From Pseudomonas salomonii (lineage in GTDB: Bacteria; Pseudomonadota; Gammaproteobacteria; Pseudomonadales; Pseudomonadaceae), in contig NZ_FNOX01000011.1 in the NCBI RefSeq assembly GCF_900107155.1, positions 124,001 to 188,000 on the forward strand: DNA of 64,000 nt, read 5' to 3'. Below the pieces are notes generated by a model. The model ran no database searches and was not told the DNA's origin. It was given only the letters and a program-made list of their open reading frames with translations. Numbering within the stretch: the first letter of the stretch is position 1; the number at the start of each line of letters is the position of its first letter. The position numbers and the translations under genes are program-made. Below, one piece after another: positions 7,924-16,838 of the stretch.

Positions 7924-10362
7924 TTACCAGTTGTAGGACACCGTGCCGAGCAAGGTACGGCTGTCACCCCAGTAGCAACGCCCGGCATCGTTGCAACCGG
8001 ATACATATTCCTTGTCGAAGAGGTTCTTGGCGTTCAGATCCACCGACCAGTGTGGGTTGATCTGATAACCCACGGCCGCATCCACCAACGTCACGCTTCC
8101 CGCATCCAACTTGCCGTACAGCGTAGGGGCGGTGTAGGAAAAGGTACTGTCGAAGTAACGCACACCGCCGCCCAGGGACAAACCCTTGAGCTGGCCATCG
8201 AGGAAGCGGTACTTGCTCCATACCGACGCCTGGTTGCGTGGAACCCCTGTCATCTGGCGTCCCTCGACCAGTGACGTTGCAGAATCCTTGGTAATCCTTG
8301 CGTCGGTATAGGTGTAGGCCGCGGTGATATTCAGGTTAGGCGTGAGATTGCTGTTGATCTCGACTTCTGCACCTTTGGCGCGACTTTCACCCACTTGGCG
8401 ATAGCTGTTGGTGGTGGCGTCCAGGTAGGTGTCGTCTTGCTTGCGCAGGTCATACACCGACAACGTCATCGCGGTGTCCCAGCCGATCGGCTCGTATTTC
8501 ACACCCACTTCGTATTGGCGGCTGGTAATCGGCTTTAACGGTGAGCCGGCATTGGAAATCTGCTGCACCGGGACAAATGCGGTGGAGTAGCTGACATACG
8601 GGGTCAGCCCGTTGTCGAACTGGTACATCACCCCGCCCTGATAGGTGAATTTCCTGTCCTCAGAGCCGGTGTTACTGGCCTTGTTTACCTTGTCGCGAAA
8701 ATCACTGTTGACCCAGTCCTGGCGCCCGCCCAGCAGGAACAGCCAATGGTCGTACTTGCTCTGCGCCTGTGCATAAACCCCTTTCATCTGCTGCTCAAGC
8801 AAGGTGTTCTGTACCGCGATCGGCGTGAGTGGGTCGCGCAGATACACCGGGTTATACACATTGATAGTGCCGGCAAACCCAGCGTCCCAGTCCTGATTGA
8901 ACGAGGTGCGGTCGTAGCTGGCGCCGAACAGCACAGTGTTTTGCAGGTCACCCAGTTGGAATTTACCTTCGAGCTGGTTATCCAGGGAGTACACCATCGA
9001 CTTGTTGTAACGGTCGTACGCGGTCATGTTCAGTTGGGTACCAAAGCCACGATTATTCAAGGCACTGGGCCAGGTTTCATGGCGGTTGATGCGCGACTGC
9101 ATGTAGCGCGAGTTCTGACGGAACTGCCAGTCGTCATTGAAGCTGTGGCTGAACTCGTAACCGGTGCTCCAGGCTTCGCGTTCAAAGGTGTTCCAATCCG
9201 GATCGCCAAGCAGGGTGTGTTTGGACAGCTTGCCGTTGGGGTTACTGAGCAAAGTACCGGCGGCAGGCAGGCCGAGTTCCAGGTTGGTATGGTCCTTCTG
9301 GTAGTTGGCCAGCAGCGTCAGGGTGTTGTAGTCGTCGAAGTTCAGGGTCAGGGATGGCGCGATATACAGGCGATCATCGGGTACATGGTCGGTCTGGGTG
9401 TCGGACTTGCGGCCCAGCATGACCACGCGGCCCAGCACATTGGCGTTGTCATTGAGCGGCCCGGAGATATCCACACCCAATTGGCGCCGATTGTTGGAGC
9501 CATAGCCCAATTGCACCTCGCCTTGCGGCGTGGCAGTTGGGTGTTTGCTGACCAGATTAACCAAGCCACCCGGTGCGTTTTCGCCATAGAGCAGGGATGA
9601 AGGTCCACGGAAAATTTCCACGCGCTCCAGGCCATAGGGCTCACTGGTGGTGTCATACCGGTTACCTTGCACCCGTAGGCCGTCGCGCAACAGGCCGTAG
9701 CCATAATCCGTAGCGTTGAAGCCACGAATGAAGAACAGATCACCGGCCAGGCCATCGCCGGCGGCAAAGGGTGGAGCGAAAATTCCCGGTACATAACCCA
9801 AGACTTCAGTCAGCGTCTGCGACTTCTGGTCCTTGATGCGCTGACCTGTGACCACCGATACCGACCGGGGCGTTTCCGACAGCGGCGTACTGGTCTTGGT
9901 GCCGATACGGCTGTTTTGTGCCTTGTAGCCAACATCACCGGCACTATCCTGGTTGAAACCCAGTGGTTGATAAGTGCTGACGGTCGTGGCTGCCAACGTC
10001 AGTTGCCCGGTAGGCGCGGCTTGTAACACATAGCTACCAGGCGCCTGCGCCACGGCCTGCAGCCCCGAGTTTTGCAGCAGCAGTGCAAAGCCCTGATCAA
10101 CCGAGTAATCACCTTCCAGCCCTGGCGTGTTTAAACGTGCGGTTTGCTCGGGGGAAAACGACAGGATCACATTGGCTCTGGCAGCAAACTGGCTGAGGGC
10201 GGCGTCCAGCGGGCCGGCAGCGATGGTGAAGTGCTGCTCGGTGCTGGCGCCCATGGCACAAGCTGGCAGCCATAAACCTGCGGCGGAGGCCGAGCACAGT
10301 AATAAACCGTAGGTCATGCCATGGTGAGAAAGGCGTTTGCGTAGTTTGGTAGGAAGGCGCAT
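7924..10362 (-). CDS. TonB-dependent ferric-siderophore receptor with STN signalling domain (FiuA/FhuA-like)
   Basis: This outer-membrane receptor has 812 residues. A long signal peptide (about 1-39) is followed by a secretin/TonB short N-terminal domain (about 45-95, FTIAAGPLDAALSQFAARAN) that signals to a FecR-type anti-sigma factor. The plug domain contains TPLSETPRSVSVVTGQRIKD and RGFNATDYGYGLLRDGLR, and the C-terminal beta-barrel ends in the usual aromatic residue (GTVSYNW). The extracellular/terminal motif with two Cys near the end (SGCNDAGRCYWGDSR) is typical of hydroxamate (ferrichrome/ferrioxamine) receptors. The ligand is inferred, not proven. The neighbours fecR and fecI complete a cell-surface signalling set. 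Confidence 0.9.
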   Translation of the reverse strand: MRLPTKLRKRLSHHGMTYGLLLCSASAAGLWLPACAMGASTEQHFTIAAGPLDAALSQFAARANVILSFSPEQTARLNTPGLEGDYSVDQGFALLLQNSGLQAVAQAPGSYVLQAAPTGQLTLAATTVSTYQPLGFNQDSAGDVGYKAQNSRIGTKTSTPLSETPRSVSVVTGQRIKDQKSQTLTEVLGYVPGIFAPPFAAGDGLAGDLFFIRGFNATDYGYGLLRDGLRVQGNRYDTTSEPYGLERVEIFRGPSSLLYGENAPGGLVNLVSKHPTATPQGEVQLGYGSNNRRQLGVDISGPLNDNANVLGRVVMLGRKSDTQTDHVPDDRLYIAPSLTLNFDDYNTLTLLANYQKDHTNLELGLPAAGTLLSNPNGKLSKHTLLGDPDWNTFEREAWSTGYEFSHSFNDDWQFRQNSRYMQSRINRHETWPSALNNRGFGTQLNMTAYDRYNKSMVYSLDNQLEGKFQLGDLQNTVLFGASYDRTSFNQDWDAGFAGTINVYNPVYLRDPLTPIAVQNTLLEQQMKGVYAQAQSKYDHWLFLLGGRQDWVNSDFRDKVNKASNTGSEDRKFTYQGGVMYQFDNGLTPYVSYSTAFVPVQQISNAGSPLKPITSRQYEVGVKYEPIGWDTAMTLSVYDLRKQDDTYLDATTNSYRQVGESRAKGAEVEINSNLTPNLNITAAYTYTDARITKDSATSLVEGRQMTGVPRNQASVWSKYRFLDGQLKGLSLGGGVRYFDSTFSYTAPTLYGKLDAGSVTLVDAAVGYQINPHWSVDLNAKNLFDKEYVSGCNDAGRCYWGDSRTLLGTVSYNW

Positions 10363-10453
10363 AGGTGGTGAAGCCCTGTAGGTAGCGTCGTGATTACCTG
10401 TAGGGCCGGGCCAGGTAAAAAAAAGATAACCCCCTGTGGATTATTTTTTGCTT

Positions 10454-11398
10454 TCAGCCCAGGCGCGTGACCGCGACCCAATAGCGGCTGAAATATTTCA
10501 CCTGTATCGGCAGCGTGGCTTGCAGGTTAGCCAGTACCGCGTCGGTGGAGTCCAGGCGGAACGTCCCGGAGACTCGCAAACTTGCCGAAGCCGAATCGCA
10601 TCGCAGAACGCCGGGGCGATAGCGCGCAAGGTCGGCGAGCAGATCCCCAAGGCGAGCGTCGAGAACGATGACCTGGCCATCGACCCAAGCCGCCTGGGTC
10701 CGTCGATAGAAATGATTGGGCCCCACATTTCTCCGGTCGAAGTCAGCACTTTCGCCGGCACTGAGTATTCGCTCGTGATCCGGTAGGTCGGCAGGCGAGA
10801 GGCTCACTTGGTCTTCCAGCACACCCACGCGAGTTGAGCCCGCTAATTGACGCACGGTAAACCGAGTCCCCAATGCCTGGACCCGGCCTTCGCGGGTTTC
10901 GACGTAAAAAGGCGTTTGCCCGCCCAATTTGCCGGTGTGGATAAGTATTTCGCCGTCGCGCAGGCGGACCAGACGCTGGCGTTGATCAAACACCACATCA
11001 ATGGCGGTGCTGGTGTTCAGATCGATTTGAGTGCCGTCGGCCAGCTCGATGCGCCGGCGTTCACCGACGCGTGTTCGATAATCCGCCCAGAAATTGCCCA
11101 AGGGCGTGTGTTGTTGAACATTGAAGCCCAGATAACCGGAGGCGCCCAATACCAACATCCACTTGAGCACCTGGCGCCGTTGTTGCGTGGCTGACAAAGC
11201 GCGACGTGTGAAATCCTGGGGCAGGGTGCCGAGGCTGCGCTGTAATTGCTCCAACTGGTTCCATGCCGCTTGGTGAGAGGGATCGCCGTTGAGCCATTGC
11301 TGCCAGGCATGCCGTTCGGCCGGGGTAGGCACCTGCGCTTGAAACTGCACGTACCAGCTGGCAGCCGCCTCGAAAACCTTACGATCCGGCGCAGGCAT
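10454..11398 (-). CDS. FecR-family anti-sigma / sigma regulator
   Basis: This single-pass inner-membrane protein relays the signal from the receptor's STN domain to the ECF sigma factor. The start at 11398 (MPAPDRKVFEAAASWYVQ, 314 residues) is preferred: its ATG overlaps the sigma-gene stop (TAATG), indicating coupling. The upstream ATG at 11425 would lie inside fecI. The N-terminal cytoplasmic DUF4880 region (about 1-60) is followed by one membrane segment near 78-93 (LKWMLVLGASGYLGF) and the periplasmic FecR domain (TRVGERRRIELADGTQIDLNTSTAIDV). The receptor gene follows 91 bases downstream. Confidence 0.9.
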   Translation of the reverse strand: MPAPDRKVFEAAASWYVQFQAQVPTPAERHAWQQWLNGDPSHQAAWNQLEQLQRSLGTLPQDFTRRALSATQQRRQVLKWMLVLGASGYLGFNVQQHTPLGNFWADYRTRVGERRRIELADGTQIDLNTSTAIDVVFDQRQRLVRLRDGEILIHTGKLGGQTPFYVETREGRVQALGTRFTVRQLAGSTRVGVLEDQVSLSPADLPDHERILSAGESADFDRRNVGPNHFYRRTQAAWVDGQVIVLDARLGDLLADLARYRPGVLRCDSASASLRVSGTFRLDSTDAVLANLQATLPIQVKYFSRYWVAVTRLG

Positions 11399-11916
11399 TA
11401 CAGGCTCGCCATGATCAATGAGCATTCGGTGAGCGCGCGGATCATGTGTTTCTTGACCGTCGTCAGCGATACCTGCAACTGCTCGGCGATCTGTTGATAA
11501 GTCAGACCTTCAATCTGCGACAGCATGAAAATATGGCGTGCCCGCCGCCCCAATTCCGACAAGGCTTTATCCACAGCCACCAGGGTTTCGATGATGATCG
11601 CCTTGTCTTCTTCACTGATGGCAGTGGCTTCAGGACGCTCGGCCAACGACTGTTTATAAGCCTGTTCAATGGCGGAGCGACGATAGCGGTCAATCACCAA
11701 ACCCCTGGCGATTGTGGCCAAGTATTCACGCGGTTCGAGAATTTGCCCTGCATGGCGGCCGCCCAGGATACGCACGAAGGTGTCATGTGCCACATCGGCT
11801 GCATCGCAAGCGTTGTGCAACTTGCCTTTAAGCCACCCGTGCAGCCATGAATGGTGCTGCTCATAGATGTGCTGGACGACAGCCGTGTGTGAAGGAAAGG
11901 GCATAGGGCGCGACAT
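11398..11916 (-). CDS. ECF sigma factor, FecI type
   Basis: This 172-residue iron-starvation sigma factor would transcribe the adjacent receptor gene. Region 2 is at the N-terminus (VVQHIYEQHHSWLHGWLKGKL ... DVAHDTFVRIL), and region 4 helix-turn-helix is LTYQQIAEQLQVSLTTVKKHM near residue 140. The start is at 11916; a second ATG at 11904 is possible since neither has a strong ribosome-binding site. A Fur box lies directly upstream, so transcription is likely iron-repressed. A perfect DnaA box occurs inside the gene at 11567-11575. Confidence 0.92.
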   Translation of the reverse strand: MSRPMPFPSHTAVVQHIYEQHHSWLHGWLKGKLHNACDAADVAHDTFVRILGGRHAGQILEPREYLATIARGLVIDRYRRSAIEQAYKQSLAERPEATAISEEDKAIIIETLVAVDKALSELGRRARHIFMLSQIEGLTYQQIAEQLQVSLTTVKKHMIRALTECSLIMASL

Positions 11917-11921
11917 GACGG

Positions 11922-11940
11922 GTTAATGATAATCGCTATT
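11922..11940. promoter_or_regulatory. Fur box upstream of the FecI-type sigma gene
   Basis: The 19-base site GTTAATGATAATCGCTATT matches GATAATGATAATCATTATC at 15 positions. It begins 6 bases upstream of the sigma-gene start, so Fur bound there would block transcription when iron is plentiful. Confidence 0.8.
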
Positions 11941-12455
11941 ATTAACTGCACCGCCGAGTTCTCACAATAGCTCTCCTTTTTTTAGATCCAGACACCGAAT
12001 CGAAAGCTTTGGCGGCCTTGCCATGCCCTCAAATCGGGATTTCTGTGGATTAAGCCCTGTGAATAACCGCGCCTGTGCCCAGTTGATAACAGGGCCTGAA
12101 ACCTGAGCAAAAACCCCTCTGTGGATAACTGCCCCTTTAATCCACAGGCTTAAAGCACTTATCCAAGGGCCTCATTGGCACATGACCACAGACTTTTGAA
12201 TCCCTGTACACACCATAAACAGAGGCTTGTAGAGATCTATCCACAGAAAACAGGCTCAGTAGAAATAAACATAAAAACAAAGATCTTATAAATTTCTTCT
12301 TTTTTAATTTCTATTGTCTGTGATTCATCCACAGCTGGTTAAATTTTGTGCAAAGGGTTCTTTAGGAAGGGCTAAGTCCCTATACTTGCCGCCAAAGCTT
12401 GAAAACTCTTTCAACAAACAATTCCTGATTACCTACATAAGCAGGCACGAGGTGC
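11941..12455. other. Origin-like AT-rich intergenic region upstream of mnmG
   Basis: About 515 bases without a gene. It holds one perfect DnaA box (12120-12128) and near-matches TGTGAATAA (12058-12066), CTATCCACA (12237-12245) and TCATCCACA (12325-12333), followed by a strongly AT-rich tract at about 12255-12320. Origin-like DNA next to mnmG (gidA) has been described in pseudomonads and contains the mnmG leader. Whether it can start replication is unknown. A TATACT hexamer at 12381-12386 is a plausible mnmG -10 element, but the -35 is unclear. Confidence 0.55.
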
Positions 12456-14351
12456 GTGGTGGATTTCCCTTCCCGTTTTGAAGTGATCGTCATCGGCGGC
12501 GGTCATGCCGGTACCGAGGCAGCACTGGCGTCAGCACGCATGGGCGTTAAAACCCTGTTGTTGACGCACAACGTGGAAACCCTCGGTGCCATGAGTTGCA
12601 ACCCCGCCATCGGCGGGATCGGTAAAAGCCATCTGGTTAAAGAAATTGATGCCCTTGGCGGCGTCATGGCCATGGCTACCGACAAAGGTGGTATTCAATT
12701 TCGCGTGCTCAACAGCCGCAAAGGCCCGGCCGTACGCGCTACTCGGGCACAGGCCGACCGTATCCTGTACAAGGCTGCGGTACGTGAAACCCTGGAAAAC
12801 CAACCGAACCTGTGGATATTTCAGCAAGCTGCCGATGACCTGATCGTCGAACAGGATGTGGTGAAGGGTGTTGTCACGCAGATGGGCCTGCGTTTCTTCG
12901 CAGAATCCGTGGTGTTGACCACCGGTACATTCCTCGGCGGACTTATCCACATCGGCATGCAGAACTATTCCGGCGGTCGCGCCGGTGATCCGCCGTCGAT
13001 TGCCCTGGCAAAACGCCTGCGCGAGTTGCCGCTGCGAGTCGGCCGCTTGAAAACAGGTACCCCGCCGCGTATCGATGGGCGTTCTGTGGATTTCTCGGTG
13101 ATGACCGAACAAGCCGGTGATACACCGATCCCGGTCATGTCGTTCATGGGCAACAAAGAACAGCACCCCAAACAGGTGAGCTGCTGGATCACCCACACCA
13201 ACGCCCGCACCCACGAAATCATTGCCGCGAACCTCGACCGTTCGCCGATGTATTCCGGGGTGATCGAGGGTATCGGCCCGCGTTATTGCCCATCGATCGA
13301 AGACAAGATTCATCGTTTTGCCGACAAGGAAAGCCACCAGGTTTTCATCGAACCGGAAGGCCTGACCACCCATGAGCTGTACCCGAACGGGATTTCCACA
13401 TCCTTGCCGTTCGACGTGCAAATTCAGATCGTGCAGTCGATTCGCGGTATGGAAAACGCGCACATCGTGCGTCCGGGCTACGCCATCGAGTACGACTATT
13501 TCGACCCGCGTGACCTGAAGTACAGCCTCGAAACCAAAGTTATCGCCGGTCTGTTTTTCGCCGGCCAAATCAATGGCACCACCGGTTACGAAGAAGCCGG
13601 CGCCCAAGGTTTGCTCGCCGGGACCAACGCAGCATTGCGCGCGCAGGGCAAAGACAGCTGGTTCCCGCGTCGCGATGAAGCGTACATCGGTGTATTGGTT
13701 GATGACCTGATTACCCTGGGCACCCAGGAACCGTACCGGATGTTCACTTCCCGGGCGGAATACCGTTTGATCCTGCGCGAAGACAACGCCGACCTGCGCC
13801 TGACCGAAAAAGGTCGCGAGCTGGGCCTGGTCGATGACGCGCGTTGGGCAGCCTTCTGCAAAAAACGCGAAAGCATCACGCTCGAAGAGCAACGTCTGAA
13901 AAGTACCTGGGTACGCCCGGGCACCGAGCAGGGCGATGCGATTGCGGAAAAATTCGGCACGCCGCTGACCCACGAGTACAACTTGCTCAACCTGCTGTCC
14001 CGTCCGGAAATCGACTACGCTGGTCTGGTCGAAGTGACCGGCCAGGGCGCAGAAGACCCACAGGTTGCCGAGCAGATCGAGATCAAGACCAAATACGCCG
14101 GTTACATTGACCGCCAACAGGACGAGATCGCTCGCCTGCGCGCCAGTGAAAACACCAAGCTGCCTGTGGATATCGATTACACCGGGATTTCCGGCTTGTC
14201 GAAAGAAATCCAAAGCAAGCTGGGGATAACTCGCCCGGAAACGCTGGGCCAGGCTTCGCGTATTCCAGGCGTCACTCCAGCAGCCATTTCGCTGTTGATG
14301 ATTCATTTGAAAAAACGCGGCGCGGGCCGTCAGTTGGAGCAAAGCGCTTGA
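12456..14351 (+). CDS. mnmG: tRNA uridine-5-carboxymethylaminomethyl(34) synthesis enzyme MnmG
   Basis: MnmG (GidA) is the FAD- and NADH-dependent partner of MnmE in wobble-uridine modification. The FAD dinucleotide-binding loop is VIVIGGGHAGTEAALASARMG near the N-terminus, with family motifs SCNPAIGGIGKSHLVKEIDALGG nearby and GAGQ-like RPGYAIEYDYF later. The GTG at 12456 gives 631 residues; a second GTG follows at once at 12459. The gene overlaps rsmG by 4 bases. A perfect DnaA box lies inside at 12943-12951. Confidence 0.97.
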   Translation: MVDFPSRFEVIVIGGGHAGTEAALASARMGVKTLLLTHNVETLGAMSCNPAIGGIGKSHLVKEIDALGGVMAMATDKGGIQFRVLNSRKGPAVRATRAQADRILYKAAVRETLENQPNLWIFQQAADDLIVEQDVVKGVVTQMGLRFFAESVVLTTGTFLGGLIHIGMQNYSGGRAGDPPSIALAKRLRELPLRVGRLKTGTPPRIDGRSVDFSVMTEQAGDTPIPVMSFMGNKEQHPKQVSCWITHTNARTHEIIAANLDRSPMYSGVIEGIGPRYCPSIEDKIHRFADKESHQVFIEPEGLTTHELYPNGISTSLPFDVQIQIVQSIRGMENAHIVRPGYAIEYDYFDPRDLKYSLETKVIAGLFFAGQINGTTGYEEAGAQGLLAGTNAALRAQGKDSWFPRRDEAYIGVLVDDLITLGTQEPYRMFTSRAEYRLILREDNADLRLTEKGRELGLVDDARWAAFCKKRESITLEEQRLKSTWVRPGTEQGDAIAEKFGTPLTHEYNLLNLLSRPEIDYAGLVEVTGQGAEDPQVAEQIEIKTKYAGYIDRQQDEIARLRASENTKLPVDIDYTGISGLSKEIQSKLGITRPETLGQASRIPGVTPAAISLLMIHLKKRGAGRQLEQSA

Positions 14352-14992
14352 GTTCGTTGGTCACCTCGCAACACGCCGAAGAGTTATCCACAGGTGCACG
14401 CCAGTTGGGCGTGCACCTGACCGCAGCCCAGCACGAATTGCTGTTGGGCTACCTGGCCCTGTTGATCAAATGGAACAAGGCCTACAACCTGACCGCAGTG
14501 CGCAATCCCGACGAAATGGTTTCGCGGCATTTGCTCGACAGCTTGAGTGTGATGCCGTTTATCGAAAACGGCCGCTGGCTGGACGTGGGCAGTGGCGGTG
14601 GCATGCCGGGCATCCCGCTGGCCATCCTGTTTCCCGAGTCGCAAGTGACGTGCCTGGACAGCAACGGCAAGAAAACCCGCTTCCTGACCCAGGTCAAACT
14701 CGAGCTCAAGCTGGATAACCTGCAAGTTATCCACAGTCGGGTCGAAGAATTCACGCCTGAACTGCCCTTCAACGGAATTGTTTCCCGGGCCTTCAGCAGC
14801 ATGGAGAACTTCAGTAACTGGACGCGCCATCTGGGCGACCTCGACACCCGCTGGCTGGCAATGAAGGGCGTTCATCCAAGCGACGAGCTGTTAGCATTGC
14901 CGACAGACTTCCACCTCGATAGCGAACACGCCTTGGCCGTACCCGGTTGCCAAGGCCAACGCCATCTGCTGATACTGCGCCGCATGGCATGA
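14348..14992 (+). CDS. rsmG: 16S rRNA (guanine(527)-N7)-methyltransferase RsmG
   Basis: RsmG (GidB) methylates G527 of 16S rRNA with S-adenosylmethionine. The SAM-binding loop is WLDVGSGGGMPGIPLAILFP near residue 80, after the family motif YNLTAVRNPDEMVSRHLLDSL. A TTG start overlapping the mnmG stop gives 214 residues, the length usual in Pseudomonas. Two perfect DnaA boxes occur inside the gene (14384-14392 and 14727-14735). It is followed 18 bases later by parA. Confidence 0.96.
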   Translation: MSSLVTSQHAEELSTGARQLGVHLTAAQHELLLGYLALLIKWNKAYNLTAVRNPDEMVSRHLLDSLSVMPFIENGRWLDVGSGGGMPGIPLAILFPESQVTCLDSNGKKTRFLTQVKLELKLDNLQVIHSRVEEFTPELPFNGIVSRAFSSMENFSNWTRHLGDLDTRWLAMKGVHPSDELLALPTDFHLDSEHALAVPGCQGQRHLLILRRMA

Positions 14993-15010
14993 TTGGGAAC
15001 ACAAGCAAGA

Positions 15011-15808
15011 ATGGCTAAGGTATTCGCGATAGCGAACCAGAAAGGTGGCGTGGGCAAAACCACCACCTGCATCAACCTCGCAGCATCCCTGGTCGCCACC
15101 AAGCGCCGGGTGCTGTTGATCGATCTCGATCCACAGGGCAACGCCACCATGGGTAGCGGTGTGGATAAACACGGCCTGGAAAATTCGGTCTACGACTTGC
15201 TGATCGGCGAGTGTGACCTGGCCCAGGCCATGCACTACTCCGAGCACGGTGGTTATCAACTGCTGCCGGCGAACCGCGATTTGACCGCGGCGGAAGTGGT
15301 GCTGCTCGAAATGCAGATGAAAGAAAGCCGTCTGCGCAGCGCCTTGGCGCCGATCCGCGAGAACTACGATTACATTTTGATCGACTGCCCTCCGTCGCTG
15401 TCGATGCTGACGCTCAACGCGCTGGTTGCCGCCGATGGGGTGATTATCCCCATGCAGTGCGAGTACTACGCACTCGAAGGGTTGAGCGACCTTGTGGATA
15501 ACATCAAGCGTATCGCCGAGCTGCTGAACCCCAACCTGCAGATCGAAGGCCTGCTGCGCACGATGTTCGATCCGCGCCTGAGCCTGATGAACGATGTGTC
15601 GGCGCAGCTCAAGGAACACTTTGGCGATCAGTTGTACGACACTGTGATCCCACGCAACATCCGCCTGGCCGAAGCGCCAAGCTACGGCATGCCCGCGCTG
15701 GCGTACGACAAATCATCGCGTGGTGCCATAGCCTACCTGGCACTGGCCGGCGAGATGGTTCGCCGTCAACGCCGCAACCCACGCACCGCTGCAGCCCAGC
15801 CAACTTAA
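15011..15808 (+). CDS. parA: Chromosome partitioning ATPase ParA (Soj)
   Basis: The 265-residue Walker-type ATPase begins MAKVFAIANQKGGVGKTTTC, with the deviant Walker A KGGVGKTT at once after the start. It forms the nucleoid-bound gradient that moves ParB-parS complexes. The ATG at 15011 is chosen over an upstream in-frame ATG at 14993 because family members start here. Perfect DnaA boxes lie inside at 15160-15168 and 15493-15501. It is 9 bases upstream of parB. Confidence 0.97.
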   Translation: MAKVFAIANQKGGVGKTTTCINLAASLVATKRRVLLIDLDPQGNATMGSGVDKHGLENSVYDLLIGECDLAQAMHYSEHGGYQLLPANRDLTAAEVVLLEMQMKESRLRSALAPIRENYDYILIDCPPSLSMLTLNALVAADGVIIPMQCEYYALEGLSDLVDNIKRIAELLNPNLQIEGLLRTMFDPRLSLMNDVSAQLKEHFGDQLYDTVIPRNIRLAEAPSYGMPALAYDKSSRGAIAYLALAGEMVRRQRRNPRTAAAQPT

Positions 15809-15817
15809 GGAATCCCC

Positions 15818-16690
15818 ATGGCCGTCAAGAAACGAGGTCTCGGACGTGGACTGGATGCACTGCTGAGTGGTCCGACTGTCACTTCGCTTGAAGAACAAGC
15901 GGTGCAGGCCGACGAGCGCGAGCTGCAACACCTGCCGCTGGACCTGATCCAGCGCGGCAAGTACCAGCCACGCCGGGACATGGACCCCCAGGCGCTGGAA
16001 GAACTGGCCAACTCGATCAAGGCCCAGGGCGTGATGCAGCCGATTGTTGTGCGCCCGATTGGCGGCGGCCGCTTTGAGATCATCGCCGGTGAACGTCGCT
16101 GGCGCGCCAGCCAGCAGGCCGGCAAGGAAACCATCCCGGCGATGGTGCGCGATGTGCCGGATGAAACCGCCATCGCCATGGCATTGATCGAGAACATCCA
16201 GCGTGAAGACCTCAACCCGGTCGAAGAAGCGATCGCATTGCAGCGTTTGCAGCAGGAATTCCAGCTGACCCAGCAACAAGTGGCCGACGCGGTGGGTAAA
16301 TCCCGCGTTACCGTGTCCAACTTGCTGCGTCTGATCGCATTGCCGGAAGTCATCAAGACCATGTTGTCCCACGGCGACCTGGAAATGGGTCATGCCCGTG
16401 CTTTGCTCGGTTTGCCGGAAAATCAACAGGTTGAAGGGGCGCGACACGTTGTCGCACGGGGGCTCACGGTGCGTCAGACTGAGGCGCTGGTTCGCCAGTG
16501 GCTGAGCGGCAAACCTGCACCGGTCGAAACAGCCAAACCTGATCCGGATATCGCACGCCTCGAACAGCGCCTGGCCGAGCGGCTGGGCTCTGCGGTACAA
16601 ATTCGTCACGGCAAGAAGGGCAAAGGGCAATTGGTCATCGGATATAACTCGCTTGACGAGCTTCAGGGCGTCCTTGCCCACATCCGCTGA
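15818..16690 (+). CDS. parB: Chromosome partitioning protein ParB
   Basis: ParB (290 residues) is a CTPase clamp that loads at parS and spreads. It starts MAVKKRGLGRGLDALLSG. The N-terminal nuclease-like domain contains QPRRDMDPQALEELANSIKAQG and the CTP-binding GERRWRASQQAG motif. The helix-turn-helix is LTQQQVADAVGKSRVTVSNLLRL, and the C-terminal dimerisation domain follows. Two recognisable parS sites are in the window, at 276-291 and 62294-62309. Confidence 0.97.
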   Translation: MAVKKRGLGRGLDALLSGPTVTSLEEQAVQADERELQHLPLDLIQRGKYQPRRDMDPQALEELANSIKAQGVMQPIVVRPIGGGRFEIIAGERRWRASQQAGKETIPAMVRDVPDETAIAMALIENIQREDLNPVEEAIALQRLQQEFQLTQQQVADAVGKSRVTVSNLLRLIALPEVIKTMLSHGDLEMGHARALLGLPENQQVEGARHVVARGLTVRQTEALVRQWLSGKPAPVETAKPDPDIARLEQRLAERLGSAVQIRHGKKGKGQLVIGYNSLDELQGVLAHIR

Positions 16691-16734
16691 AACATTTGCT
16701 TATGTAGCGCGTGATCGGAAAACACTACCCGACA

Positions 16735-16764
16735 GTTGAATAGGGGCTGAACCGCCCCTATACT
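16735..16764 (+). promoter_or_regulatory. Candidate promoter of the atp operon
   Basis: TTGAAT (16735-16740) and TATACT (16759-16764) are 18 bases apart, about 75 bases before atpI. The spacer contains the inverted repeat AGGGGC / GCCCCT at 16742-16759, unusual inside a promoter. Confidence 0.6.
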
Positions 16765-16838
16765 CTGCGCGCATTTTGTCGGCACAAATTATGCCAAGTT
16801 ATTGATTCTCGGCAGCCGACCATTGAGGAGCAAAAGTG

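Noticed and set aside
10363..10453. Terminator or Fur box between the FecR-type gene and the receptor
   Set aside because: Only a run of eight adenines and the sequence GATAACCCC are visible; there is no convincing palindrome, and I could not identify an ECF promoter with confidence.
12531..14342. 603-codon open frame on the minus strand
   Set aside because: It is antisense to mnmG and has no recognisable motifs.
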